A DNA stretch of 64,000 bases from Erwinia persicina (GCF_014838825.1 NZ_JACYMO010000001.1:580566-644565); one strand, 5' to 3'. Positions 28,137 through 36,100 are shown, counted from the stretch's first letter. Numbers and translations are program-made. Notes: generated from the letters alone by a model not told the origin.

Positions 28137-29315
28137 ATGATTATTCAGGGCATTAGTAAGGGCTTCTTTATCTTTATACTGGCCGTCACCACGCTGGCTT
28201 TTTTTCACATTCTGGGACCGTATTTTTCCGCCATCCTCTGGGCTGCTATCCTGGCGATTATTTTCCATCCGCTGAAAACTAAAATCAGAAAACACCTCGG
28301 CGACAGGAACGGGCTCTCCTCCCTGCTGACGCTGCTGGTCATCTGCCTGATTGTGTTTATTCCGCTGGCCATCGTCGCCTCGTCGCTGGCGGTGGAGTTC
28401 AACGCGCTTTACAACCGGCTGCAGGGTAACCAGACCGAGTTGACCACGGTCGCGGCAAGCGTTGTTAACCATTTGCCGGACTGGCTGCGTCACTTCCTGG
28501 CCGAAAACAATATGAACGATGCCGGTGCCATTCAGGAAAAACTCTCCGGTGTGGCCATGAAAGGCGGCCAGTTCTTCGCCGGCAGCCTGATGATGATTGG
28601 TAAAAGCACCTTCAGCTTCACCATCGGTTTTGGCGTGATGCTTTATCTGCTGTTCTTCCTGCTGAAGGACGGTGCCTACCTGGTCGGCCTGACGCTGGAC
28701 GCAATCCCGCTGTCGCAGTTTGTTAAACAGCATCTGTTTGTCAAATTCGCGGCGGTTTCCCGCGCCACGGTGAAGGGCACGGTGGTGGTCGCCGCCGTAC
28801 AGGGTGCGCTTGGAGGGATTGCCTTCTGGTTCGCGGATATTCAGGGCAGCATTTTATGGGGTTCGCTGATGGCGTTCCTGTCCCTGATCCCGGCCGTTGG
28901 TTCGGCGATCATCTGGCTGCCGGTGGTACTGTACTTCTTCTTCTCCGGGGCGATGGTAAAAGCGCTGGCGCTGACCTTCTTCTTCGTCGTGGTGATTGGT
29001 CTGATCGACAACATCCTGCGCCCGCTGCTGGTGGGCAAAGACACCAAGATGCCGGATTACCTGATCCTGATCACCACCCTGGGCGGGATGGAGATCTACG
29101 GTCTGAACGGTTTTGTCATCGGGCCGCTGATTGCCGCCCTGTTTATCTCCTGCTGGAACCTGCTGTCAGGTAAAGATCACAAGGGGAATACCGACGAGAT
29201 TGACCCCGACTTTATCGAGGAAGGTCAGACGCATCAGGAAAACCAGGAGCGGGAACTGCTGGAGAAAGAAGCCCTGCAGAAAGAGGCGGCGCTGCAGAAA
29301 GAGAGCAAGTCATAA
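28137..29315 (+). CDS. AI-2E family transporter
   Basis: A 392-residue inner-membrane protein of the AI-2E/UPF0118 family, with about eight helices in the usual 3+5 layout. Family blocks are LGPYFSAILWAAILAIIFHPL near the start, VQGALGGIAFW, LIPAVGSAIIWLPV, DNILRPLLVGK and the C-terminal LGGMEIYGLNGFVIGPL. Members export autoinducer-2 (TqsA) or act as Na+/H+ antiporters or other permeases; the substrate cannot be told. The last 40 residues are a hydrophilic Glu/Lys/Gln-rich tail with repeated LEKEALQKEAALQKE. No obvious Shine-Dalgarno before ATG 28137. Confidence 0.85.
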   Translation: MIIQGISKGFFIFILAVTTLAFFHILGPYFSAILWAAILAIIFHPLKTKIRKHLGDRNGLSSLLTLLVICLIVFIPLAIVASSLAVEFNALYNRLQGNQTELTTVAASVVNHLPDWLRHFLAENNMNDAGAIQEKLSGVAMKGGQFFAGSLMMIGKSTFSFTIGFGVMLYLLFFLLKDGAYLVGLTLDAIPLSQFVKQHLFVKFAAVSRATVKGTVVVAAVQGALGGIAFWFADIQGSILWGSLMAFLSLIPAVGSAIIWLPVVLYFFFSGAMVKALALTFFFVVVIGLIDNILRPLLVGKDTKMPDYLILITTLGGMEIYGLNGFVIGPLIAALFISCWNLLSGKDHKGNTDEIDPDFIEEGQTHQENQERELLEKEALQKEAALQKESKS

Positions 29316-29321
29316 TCCTCA

Positions 29322-29349
29322 GCGGGGCTCAGTGAGCCCCGTTTTTTTT
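29322..29349 (+). terminator. Terminator after the AI-2E transporter
   Basis: Stem CGGGGCTC/GAGCCCCG with a 3-nt loop and a run of eight T. Confidence 0.9.
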
Positions 29350-29370
29350 CCGCCAGCTACGCCCACCGTT

Positions 29371-29730
29371 TCAGTTACCGATTAAGCGTATCAGCGTACC
29401 ATCACCATCCAGCAGCGCGCCGATCTTCATGCCAGAGGATTGGGCAACAGGAGGATGAAGACGAGGCAGACCGGCCCTCTTCTCCTCGATTCCTGCCGCC
29501 AGCAATGCGGCATAAAACGCATCGACATCATCAAGCCGCAGACAGCAGCTAAACCAGCTGGTGTCAGGGTCAAGCCCGGGATGTGGAAAAAACTCCAGCG
29601 TCAGGTCTCCCCGAACCAGAATTAACCAGTGATCGTCTTTAAAGGTGGGGGTAAATCCCGCCCGGGAATAAAAGGCTTCTGTTTCAGTGAAATTGCGCGA
29701 AGGCAGATTAGGGGTGGCGCGATCGGTCAT
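29371..29730 (-). CDS. Bleomycin-binding-protein homologue (VOC/glyoxalase fold), Tn5 Ble type
   Basis: A 119-residue VOC-fold protein very similar to the Tn5 bleomycin resistance protein: it shares the N-terminal MTD.ATPNLPSR, the block HPGLDP..SWFSCCLRLDD and the end DGTL.RLI. These proteins act as dimers that sequester bleomycin-type glycopeptides in the cytoplasm. No transposon sequence flanks it, so this is a chromosomal relative. ATG 29730 has better spacing from AGAGG than ATG 29733. Its start overlaps the end of the upstream small membrane protein gene by 23 nt, showing a two-gene operon. Resistance activity is inferred from similarity recalled from memory. Confidence 0.82.
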   Translation of the reverse strand: MTDRATPNLPSRNFTETEAFYSRAGFTPTFKDDHWLILVRGDLTLEFFPHPGLDPDTSWFSCCLRLDDVDAFYAALLAAGIEEKRAGLPRLHPPVAQSSGMKIGALLDGDGTLIRLIGN

Positions 29731-29992
29731 CATGCCCTCTTTCTTCTCTGGTAACGGCCTGATGATACAGGCGGTTTCCGTACCACACAGCCGCCGCGCC
29801 CATCAGCATGGCTACGATAGCGTAAGGCATCTTATCTTCTTCTGTCCCCCCAATCCCCCCGGCGGATAAGAAGAACAGCCCGGCAATCAGTGACAGCGTC
29901 ACCTTTTTAACGTCACCCATCGGCTTCATGCAAATACTGCGTACCGCCCACGCCCCGAGCATTAAGCCCAGCAGCCCTAACATGGTTCCCAT
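29708..29992 (-). CDS. Small membrane protein of unknown function
   Basis: A 94-residue protein with two to three hydrophobic helices: about 4-20 (LGLLGLMLGAWAVRS), 31-47 (SLIAGLFFLSAGGI) and 58-75 (YAIVAMLMGAAAVWYG). A charged C-terminal tail overlaps the ble-like gene. ATG 29992 was chosen because AGGTG lies 6 nt upstream and the protein then begins directly with a helix; the frame runs open to 30148 without a better start. I do not recognise a family. The overlap with the VOC gene suggests coupled expression. Confidence 0.65.
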   Translation of the reverse strand: MGTMLGLLGLMLGAWAVRSICMKPMGDVKKVTLSLIAGLFFLSAGGIGGTEEDKMPYAIVAMLMGAAAVWYGNRLYHQAVTREERGHDDRSRHP

Positions 29993-30214
29993 CACAACAC
30001 CTTTTTCAGTCGAGGCCCAGTCCATACCGGGCAACGGTGCCCGCAGCAGCTTACACCGGATGCAGTAAGCCGTTGAAGATAGTGCGATAAGGAACCGGTA
30101 AAAGCAAACGCTGGCCCCGGGTTTACACAAGTTTAATCTGAGCGGCATTTCAGCATGGCACCAGATAAAGCGATGAGGATAAAACGAGCCCGCAGGCCCG
30201 TTTATTGCCCGCGC

Positions 30215-31195
30215 TTACACTGTCAGCACAATTTTACCGGCATTCAGACCGGCCTCCATCCGCTGGTGGGCTGCGGCCGCCTGGGCCAGAGGAAAGACGC
30301 TGTCAATCACTGGCTGCAGGCTGCCGTTGCTGAAACTGTCCAGCCACTGCTCGCGGAAGCGGCGCGTCATGGCGTGCTTAACGTCCTGCGACCGTGACTT
30401 CATCACCGTTCCCATGATGTGGATATGGCGGTAGAGCAGCCGGTCCAGCGGTATGCTGGCGTGTTCAGTTCCGCCCATAATACCGATCTGCACCAGGCGT
30501 CCGCCGAAGTTCAGCGCGTTAATATTGCGTTCAAAATAGGGTGCGCCAATAAAATCAAGTATCAAGTCTACGCCCTTCCCGTCGGTGAGGCGGCTCACCG
30601 CATCGGCAAAGTCTTCGTTTTCATAGTCGACCGAAAAATGTGCGCCAAGACGCGCGGCCAGATCGTGATGGTGCGCTTTTGCCGTGGTCATCACCGTGGC
30701 CCCGGAGGCGCTTGCCAGCTGGACAGCGGCCCCGCCAACGCCGCCAACGCCAGCGTGGATCAGCACGGTTTCTCCGGGTTGCAGCCTGCCAAGGTGGATC
30801 AGCGCCTCGTGGGCGGTAACGAACACCTCGGCGATGGCCGCCGCCTGAATAAAGTCCAGCCTTTCCGGGACCGGCATCGCCATGCGGTAATCAATGCGCG
30901 ACCGTTCCGCATAGCCCCCACCACCGACAATGCCCATTACCCGATCGCCCGGCCGGAAGCCCTCCACGGCGTCCCCCATCGCGATCACTTCTCCGGCAAT
31001 TTCCAGCCCCATCAGGGAAGAATCGCCGAAATCAGGCCGTCCATATCCTCCCCGACGATAGGTCAGGTCGGCCCGGTTCACTCCCGCCGCGCGGGTGCGT
31101 ACCAGCAGATCGTGCGGCCGCAGAAGTGGTTCGTCTACCCCGGCCAGCGTCAGGACGTCGGGTGCTCCAAATTCATTAAAGGTAATCGCCTGCAT
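30215..31195 (-). CDS. NAD(P)H quinone oxidoreductase, PIG3/QOR type medium-chain reductase
   Basis: A 326-residue medium-chain dehydrogenase/reductase without zinc-binding cysteines, closest in style to PIG3/zeta-crystallin quinone reductases. The N-terminal GroES-like domain contains AAGVNRADLTYRRGGY and GLEIAGEV; the Rossmann loop is HAGVGGVGGAAVQLA (about 147-161), followed by YENEDFADAV and the C-terminal KIVLTV. It probably reduces quinones or enones with NADPH. Last gene of a tight three-gene operon (gaps of 14 and 22 nt) with a CMD-family protein and an aldehyde dehydrogenase, divergent from a LysR regulator. Confidence 0.85.
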   Translation of the reverse strand: MQAITFNEFGAPDVLTLAGVDEPLLRPHDLLVRTRAAGVNRADLTYRRGGYGRPDFGDSSLMGLEIAGEVIAMGDAVEGFRPGDRVMGIVGGGGYAERSRIDYRMAMPVPERLDFIQAAAIAEVFVTAHEALIHLGRLQPGETVLIHAGVGGVGGAAVQLASASGATVMTTAKAHHHDLAARLGAHFSVDYENEDFADAVSRLTDGKGVDLILDFIGAPYFERNINALNFGGRLVQIGIMGGTEHASIPLDRLLYRHIHIMGTVMKSRSQDVKHAMTRRFREQWLDSFSNGSLQPVIDSVFPLAQAAAAHQRMEAGLNAGKIVLTV

Positions 31196-31209
31196 CGTTT
31201 CACTCTCCC

Positions 31210-31542
31210 TTAATCGGTGTTGGTATCGGCAAACGTGGCATTCGCATACGCGGATGCGGTAATCGCCGCCGGGAATCCGGCGTAAAACGCCAGGTGGGTG
31301 ATCGCCTCACTCAGTTCTGCCCGGGTCAGGCCATTTTCGATACCGCGCCGCAGGTGAGCAGGTAACTCGTTGGCGTGCCCCATCGCTATCAGGCAGGCGA
31401 TGGTGATCAGGCTGCGGTCACGCGGGGCCAGGGCCGGATCGCTCCACACCTGTGAGTAGAGCGGCTCCTCGACAAAATCGGCCAGTTTGGGGGTAAACGG
31501 GCGCGCGGCGTCACGTGGACGGGTAAAATCAATCGCTTTCAT
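31210..31542 (-). CDS. Carboxymuconolactone decarboxylase-family protein
   Basis: A 110-residue protein of the CMD/AhpD-like superfamily. The pattern RDRSLITIACLIAMGHANELPAH followed by GLTRAELSEAITHLAFYAGFP is typical of the gamma-carboxymuconolactone decarboxylase group, and the CxxC of AhpD peroxidases is absent. True substrates in this group are seldom known. GGAG lies just before ATG 31542, and it sits between the aldehyde dehydrogenase and quinone reductase genes in one operon, pointing to breakdown of an aromatic or enone compound or to electrophile detoxification. Confidence 0.82.
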   Translation of the reverse strand: MKAIDFTRPRDAARPFTPKLADFVEEPLYSQVWSDPALAPRDRSLITIACLIAMGHANELPAHLRRGIENGLTRAELSEAITHLAFYAGFPAAITASAYANATFADTNTD

Positions 31543-31564
31543 CGCTTTTTTCTCCGGAGGATAT

Positions 31565-33004
31565 TCAGATCTGGCTGATAAATTTCGTGGTCAGGTAAGC
31601 AGCAATGCCCTCGCGTCCGCCTTCAGAGCCGTGGCCGCTCTCTTTCATCCCGCCAAAGGGCAGCTCGGTGGCGACAATGCGATACTGGTTAATGCCAATC
31701 ATGCCGGCTTCCAGCCGCTGGCCGACGTCAAGTGCGGTGCGCGCATCGGAGGTAAAGGCATAGGCCGACAGCGCATAGGGCAGCCGGTTGGCTTCCTCCA
31801 GCCCGTCCTCAAGCTGGTCAAAGGGGCGCATGATGGCAATCGGGCCAAAGGGCTCTTCATGCATGATGCGCGCGCTCATCGGCACATTCGCCAGCACGGT
31901 GGGGGCGAAGAAGAAGCCTGGGCGGTCAATTCGCTGGCCGCCAGTCAACACCACCGCCCCTTTAGCCACCGCGTCCGCGACCAGTGAGGCCATTTTTTCC
32001 AGCTGACGCGCACTGGCCAGCGGGCCCACCTGGGTCGCCGCCGCCGTACCGTCGCCGACAATCAGGCCCTCCGTCACCGCCACAAAGCGCCCGACAAAGC
32101 GGTCGTAGGCCGCACGCTGGATCAGAAAGCGGGTTGAGGAGATACAGATCTGCCCGGTCCCGCGAAAGCGGTTTGCCGCACCGTTTTCCGCAGCCGCGTC
32201 GATATCCGCGTCGGCAAACACCAGCACCGGGCCGTGGCCGCCCAGCTCCAGTGAAACAGGTTTGACCCCCGCTGCGGCCCGCTCAGACAGCAGACGGCCC
32301 ACGGGTACCGAGCCGGTAAAAGCCACCTTACGGATCACCGGCGAGGCGATCAGCGTGGCAGAGACGGTATCCGGTACGCCAAACACGATCTGCAGTACGC
32401 CAGCAGGCAGTCCCGCATCATCCAGGCAGCGGGCCAGCGCCAGCGCCGTGGCCGGACTCTCCTCCCCCGGCTTCAGGATCACGCTACAGCCCGCCGCCAG
32501 CGCCGCAGACAGCTTGCGGGCCGGGGTGATGGCCGGGAAATTCCACGGCGTAAAGGCCGCCACGGGTCCGATAGCCTGCCGGGTGACCAGCTGCTGCACG
32601 CCGGGGCGGTTGGCCGGAACGACGCGGCCGTCAATGCGGCGTGCCTCTTCAGCAAACCATTCAAAGTAATCGGCCGCACGCTCGACTTCATCCCGGCTTT
32701 CCCCCAGCGGTTTGCCCTCCTCCAGGGTCATCTGCATCGCAATGTGCTCTGCCCGGTCGCGCATCAGCGCAGCGGCTTTTTTCATGATACGGGCACGCTC
32801 TTCCGGGACGGTGTGACGCCAGACGGTAAAGCTCTGCTCTGCCACGGTCAGCGCCAGGCTGAGATCGTCGCGGGTCGCCATCGGCAGGTGACCCAGCGTC
32901 TGACCGCCGGCGGGATTAATCACTGCTGCCGTATCGCGGGCCCCGGCGGTTAACCACTGGCCGTTAATGAAAAGATAAAGCGGATCGTAAGCGTGGGTCT
33001 GCAT
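31565..33004 (-). CDS. NAD(P)-dependent aldehyde dehydrogenase, succinate-semialdehyde dehydrogenase-like
   Basis: A 479-residue ALDH-superfamily enzyme oxidising an aldehyde to the acid. Motifs: FINGQW near the N-terminus, the cofactor block FTPWNFPAITPARKL, FTGSVPVGR, the general base in LELGGHG (about E253), the nucleophile in GQICISSTR (C287) and the C-terminal PFGGMKESGHG. The overall pattern is of the GabD/SSADH and benzaldehyde-dehydrogenase branch. ATG 33004 was chosen over the longer frame because MQTHAYDPLYLFING fits the family length and AGAGG lies about 10 nt upstream. First gene of the ALDH-CMD-QOR operon. Confidence 0.86.
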   Translation of the reverse strand: MQTHAYDPLYLFINGQWLTAGARDTAAVINPAGGQTLGHLPMATRDDLSLALTVAEQSFTVWRHTVPEERARIMKKAAALMRDRAEHIAMQMTLEEGKPLGESRDEVERAADYFEWFAEEARRIDGRVVPANRPGVQQLVTRQAIGPVAAFTPWNFPAITPARKLSAALAAGCSVILKPGEESPATALALARCLDDAGLPAGVLQIVFGVPDTVSATLIASPVIRKVAFTGSVPVGRLLSERAAAGVKPVSLELGGHGPVLVFADADIDAAAENGAANRFRGTGQICISSTRFLIQRAAYDRFVGRFVAVTEGLIVGDGTAAATQVGPLASARQLEKMASLVADAVAKGAVVLTGGQRIDRPGFFFAPTVLANVPMSARIMHEEPFGPIAIMRPFDQLEDGLEEANRLPYALSAYAFTSDARTALDVGQRLEAGMIGINQYRIVATELPFGGMKESGHGSEGGREGIAAYLTTKFISQI

Positions 33005-33122
33005 GTTGTTGTTCCTCTCAGGCGTTTGCGGGAGTGTCTGGCTGATGAGGAGAAGCTTAAGGGGGAAGTGGATTACTGATAAGATAGCCCTCACCCACAA
33101 CCGCTATGCAAAGAATGCACAG

Positions 33123-34052
33123 ATGCAGTCAGAAAAATTTGCTGAGTTTTTAGGCGTATTTGTCGACGTGGCGCGGGAGAGCAGCTTTTCCGGCGCAGGA
33201 CGCCGTCGCGGACGGACGCCCTCATCCATCGGGCGTCAGATTGACGCGCTGGAATCCTATCTTGAAACACCGCTGTTCCTGCGCTCTACCCGCCACCTGA
33301 CGCTGACCGATGCCGGGGAAGCGCTGCTGATCCGCGCCCGGCAGATCCTCGATTCTCTGGAGGATGCCCGGCAGGAGCTGGCCTCCATGAAGGGCGAGGT
33401 CACCGGCATCCTGCGGGTGGCCTGCTACCCGACGTTCGGCAAGCGCTACGTGCTGCCGGTGATGGGCCAGCTTATGCGTCAGTACCCTGAGCTGAGCGTA
33501 GAGCTGGATCTGACCGAGCGCATTGCTGATCCGGTGGCCGAGCGGCTTGACGTGGTGATCCGCATTGGTGATATGCCCGACAGCACGCTGATTGCCACGC
33601 GCATCGCGCAGCAGACCCGGGTACTCTGTGCCAGCCCGGCCTACCTGACCCAGGCGGGGACACCCCGGGCGCTGTCTGAGATCGCCGCCCACCGCCTTAT
33701 CGATAAGCTGCACGGGGCCGATCTTCTGGGGTGGGCAGACGTGCTGGGGCATCCGGCGCGCAGCCAGCCTACCCCGCCGGTCTTTGGCTGCGATGATTTT
33801 GAGGCCATGCGCCTGGCGGCAGTAGAAGGCATGGGCATTGCCTACCTGCCGGACTGGGTTGCAGGCGAAGATATCCGGGCGGGATTACTGACCCAACTTT
33901 GTCCGGCGTGGTCACAGCAGCCGGCTGCGGTGACCGGCATCCACGCCCTGCGGGCGCTGAGAAACCCGCCGGCGCGGGTGAGCCTGTTTATGAATGCACT
34001 GCGGACCTTTATCGGCCAGCCCGCCATCTGGTCAACCGGGGCCGACCGCTGA
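33123..34052 (+). CDS. LysR-family transcriptional regulator
   Basis: A 309-residue LysR-type regulator: winged HTH at about 5-64 (FLGVFVDVARESSFSGAGRR, then SSIGRQIDALESYLETPLFLRSTR..LTLTDAGE) and a substrate-binding-like effector domain from about 90. It is divergently placed 118 nt from the aldehyde dehydrogenase operon and is its likely regulator, responding perhaps to the operon substrate. The HTH is a little basic in the loop (GRRRGRTP). ATG 33123 was chosen to give a normal LysR N-terminus; the frame is open further upstream but those codons lie in the divergent promoter region. No strong Shine-Dalgarno. Confidence 0.86.
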   Translation: MQSEKFAEFLGVFVDVARESSFSGAGRRRGRTPSSIGRQIDALESYLETPLFLRSTRHLTLTDAGEALLIRARQILDSLEDARQELASMKGEVTGILRVACYPTFGKRYVLPVMGQLMRQYPELSVELDLTERIADPVAERLDVVIRIGDMPDSTLIATRIAQQTRVLCASPAYLTQAGTPRALSEIAAHRLIDKLHGADLLGWADVLGHPARSQPTPPVFGCDDFEAMRLAAVEGMGIAYLPDWVAGEDIRAGLLTQLCPAWSQQPAAVTGIHALRALRNPPARVSLFMNALRTFIGQPAIWSTGADR

Positions 34053-34086
34053 GTGCCGGGTGCGCGGTTCTGCGGGCCCGCCAACG

Positions 34087-34112
34087 AAAAAAGGCCCCCG
34101 AAGGGGCCTTTT
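34087..34112. terminator. Bidirectional terminator between lysR and the membrane protein gene
   Basis: AAAAGGCCCC/GGGGCCTTTT stem with 4-nt loop; A- and T-runs on both sides. Confidence 0.88.
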
Positions 34113-34125
34113 AAGCGCGTAATGA

Positions 34126-35166
34126 TCAGGCTCTGACTTTACGGTATTCAGGATGCGTATTGACGCCCCAGAAACCACTCAGCGTACTGACAATCGCGCC
34201 AATTAATAATCCGATGAAGGACCAGAGTGCAATTTTCGCGCCGGCCTTAGCGGCGGCATCGGCTTTCTCTTTGGCTTTTTCTTTAAACTCTGCGTATTTC
34301 ACTTTCGCGTCGTTCACATTCTTTTCTAACTGCGACAGGCGCTGATTCACTTCCTGTACGGTTTTATCGCGGGTCTGAATAAAGTTTTCGACGGCTTTAT
34401 CCGCTTCTTCAGGCGTCATGCTGGTATTCTGCACCAGCGCCTGCTTCACCTCATTTTTATCAATCGCCTGGCTAAGGTTTTCCGCACGGCCTTTAAGTTT
34501 ATCCGTTAATCCCTTAATAACGGCATCGCTGTTATCAGGATTCACCGCCAGGTTTTTTACCGCGCTGGCGACATCTTTACCCGCTTCTTCCAGCTGGGTC
34601 TGCAGATATTCCGGCTGCAGCTCTTTAATACCGCTTTTTTTCAGAGCCTGAATAACCTGGTCGTCGGCATTATCCGGGCTGAGTTTGGTATCCAGGCCAA
34701 GATCACCATAAATATTCTGTCCGATGCTGGCGGCCCCCTGTGCGGCCTGACCCGCCACGCTGCCCAATCCGCTGGCCAGGCTGCCGGTGGCTGACGCCAC
34801 GCTGCCCACAGCGCTTCCGGCCGTATTCAGGATCCCGCCTACGGCGGCAAAGCCCAGTACCGTGGCCACCAGCAGGGACGTAGCCCAGATAAGGAAGCCG
34901 TGAATGGCCCCGTCCGTGCCGGCCAGACGGCCGGTAATAAAGCCGCCGCACGCCAGACTGATCACCACGCCGATAACAGACCAGGCTAATACCGCCGTGT
35001 CGGCACCATTGACTATGTCATCCGACTTAGGCGACAGCATGGATAAACCCAGGCTGGTGCCCAGCATGGTTAAAAGAAGAGAGATCGCCATCGCCGTTAC
35101 CACACCGGCAATAATACTTCCCCACGAAACACGTTTGGTGAGCGCCAGCTCTTTTCTCAGTTCCAT
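34126..35166 (-). CDS. Membrane protein with long amphipathic helical domain, unknown function
   Basis: A 346-residue protein with three N-terminal TM helices (about 16-38, 59-80, 88-112). A small-residue-rich stretch follows (about 114-150, Gly/Ala/Ser repeats such as GSAVGSVASATGSLASGLGS). Next comes a long charged, mostly helical soluble region (about 160-305, including an acidic/lysine coiled-coil-like part), and one C-terminal TM helix (about 311-333). Similar proteins, sometimes labelled CAP-Gly or PhnA-like, occur in enterobacteria and pseudomonads, without a known role. GGAG precedes ATG 35166. It is transcribed in the same direction as sdsR, about 330 nt downstream of that sRNA. Confidence 0.75.
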   Translation of the reverse strand: MELRKELALTKRVSWGSIIAGVVTAMAISLLLTMLGTSLGLSMLSPKSDDIVNGADTAVLAWSVIGVVISLACGGFITGRLAGTDGAIHGFLIWATSLLVATVLGFAAVGGILNTAGSAVGSVASATGSLASGLGSVAGQAAQGAASIGQNIYGDLGLDTKLSPDNADDQVIQALKKSGIKELQPEYLQTQLEEAGKDVASAVKNLAVNPDNSDAVIKGLTDKLKGRAENLSQAIDKNEVKQALVQNTSMTPEEADKAVENFIQTRDKTVQEVNQRLSQLEKNVNDAKVKYAEFKEKAKEKADAAAKAGAKIALWSFIGLLIGAIVSTLSGFWGVNTHPEYRKVRA

Positions 35167-35492
35167 TTTTATACTCCAGTCTGAAATTACAGGAATTATT
35201 ACCGTTTGCGTTTTGAGTATAGGTGGCAGTTCAGACTAATGGCGGTATTAATAAAATAAATAACCAAACTGATAGACATCAGTCAGTTAGCATAGAGATA
35301 TTTGTAACACCTTTGCCCTTTTCATTTACAACAAAAAAATCACCCCTAAAAAGACGCGTGTATTATCTCTCGGGTAAGTTAAAGCCGTATTTTAAATACC
35401 GCTATTGCATAGAGCAGAAACCCGCATTACGCAATATGAATAAAACTGAAGCATTCAGAAATGAATAAAGCTATTTCGGGTGGGGATGATAT
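35167..35492. other. AT-rich 326-nt gap between the membrane protein gene and sdsR
   Basis: Presumed promoter region of the membrane protein gene. In E. coli the antisense partner RyeA/SraC is transcribed on the plus strand across the sdsR gene, so its equivalent could begin or end here. No protein frame or repeat is convincing. Confidence 0.5.
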
Positions 35493-35592
35493 AAAAAAAG
35501 ACCAAAGACGATTCCTGTCTTTGGTCCAGGGAAATGGCTCTTTTCAGAGCCGTGCGCTAAAAGTTGGCATTATTGCAGGCGATTCGCCTTGC
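35493..35592 (-). ncRNA. sdsR: SdsR (RyeB) sigma-S-dependent small RNA
   Basis: The minus strand reproduces E. coli SdsR in order: GCAAGGCGA at the 5' end, TGCCAACTTTTAGCGCACGG in the core, a GGCTCT-GAAA-AGAGCC hairpin, CATTTCCCTGGACC, and a terminator stem CCAAAGAC/GTCTTTGG around AGGAATC with T7 after GGTC. SdsR is an Hfq/ProQ-binding stationary-phase sRNA that represses ompD, mutS, tolC and others. Both hairpins differ from E. coli by paired changes that keep the stems. The location just downstream-antisense to yebY matches E. coli. The 5' end is inferred from E. coli and from the promoter. Confidence 0.93.
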
Positions 35593-35599
35593 ACTTTAA

Positions 35600-35606
35600 A
35601 AGATAG
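35600..35606 (-). promoter_or_regulatory. Sigma-S type -10 element of sdsR
   Basis: Minus-strand CTATCTT followed by TTAA, close to the sigma-S consensus CTATACT(TAA), lies 7-8 nt before the inferred SdsR start. SdsR in E. coli is strictly RpoS-dependent. Confidence 0.6.
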
Positions 35607-35724
35607 ACCAGACGCAGGGCTTTTCCAGCGGCAGGCGGCCCAACCGGGGAACGGATTATCAGCGTTGTGATCGCGGCGGCAGAAACGGACAGGTGGGGTT
35701 CAGCGTAGGGAATGCCAACGGGTC

Positions 35725-35752
35725 GCAGGCACCTCCTGTGGGAGATGCCTGC
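35725..35752. other. Strong hairpin downstream of yebY
   Basis: GCAGGCA(C)CTCC / GGGAG(A)TGCCTGC, a long near-perfect inverted repeat 9 nt after the yebY stop (minus strand). It has no U-tract, so it may protect an mRNA 3' end or act as an attenuated terminator before sdsR. Confidence 0.5.
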
Positions 35753-35761
35753 TCAGGGCGG

Positions 35762-36100
35762 TCAGCGACAGAGCTTTTCCGCACGGGCAATGATCGGGGC
35801 CAGGCTCTTTTTATGTCCCGGGTTGGCCGGATCATCCGCAAGGATTTTTTCAATCGGGAATCCCGCTTTAATCTGCCCGGATTTCACCTTCTCTTCTGCG
35901 GCGGCGTTAAGCGGATACTGCACCAGCGTGCCGTCATTAATCGCCAGCAGCACGTTCCCTTTTTCACAGCTCAGCATCATCTCTTCACGCACGAACGGCC
36001 AGTTATCTTTGCCCATATCGAAACGGCTAACGGTTTCAATACCGGCTGCGGCACTGCCGCTGATGCCGAGAGCGATACATAAAAATGCCAACTTTTTCAT
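35762..36100 (-). CDS. yebY: YebY family periplasmic protein (DUF2511)
   Basis: A 112-residue secreted protein with a signal peptide (cleavage after about GSAAA, residue 19) and a small domain with two cysteines (LSCEKG and the C-terminal KLCR) likely to pair. It matches E. coli YebY. Its position as the last gene of yobA-yebZ-yebY, which in enterobacteria responds to copper, suggests a periplasmic role in copper handling; the biochemical function is not established. It follows copD by 65 nt. Confidence 0.88.
   Translation of the reverse strand: MKKLAFLCIALGISGSAAAGIETVSRFDMGKDNWPFVREEMMLSCEKGNVLLAINDGTLVQYPLNAAAEEKVKSGQIKAGFPIEKILADDPANPGHKKSLAPIIARAEKLCR

Noticed and set aside
33003-33122. 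Longer LysR start at 33003
   Set aside because: Would add 40 residues atypical of LysR proteins and occupy the divergent promoter region.
35461-35670. 69-codon plus-strand frame across sdsR
   Set aside because: Coincides with the antisense of the sdsR gene (region of RyeA in E. coli); sequence constraint is explained by the RNA.
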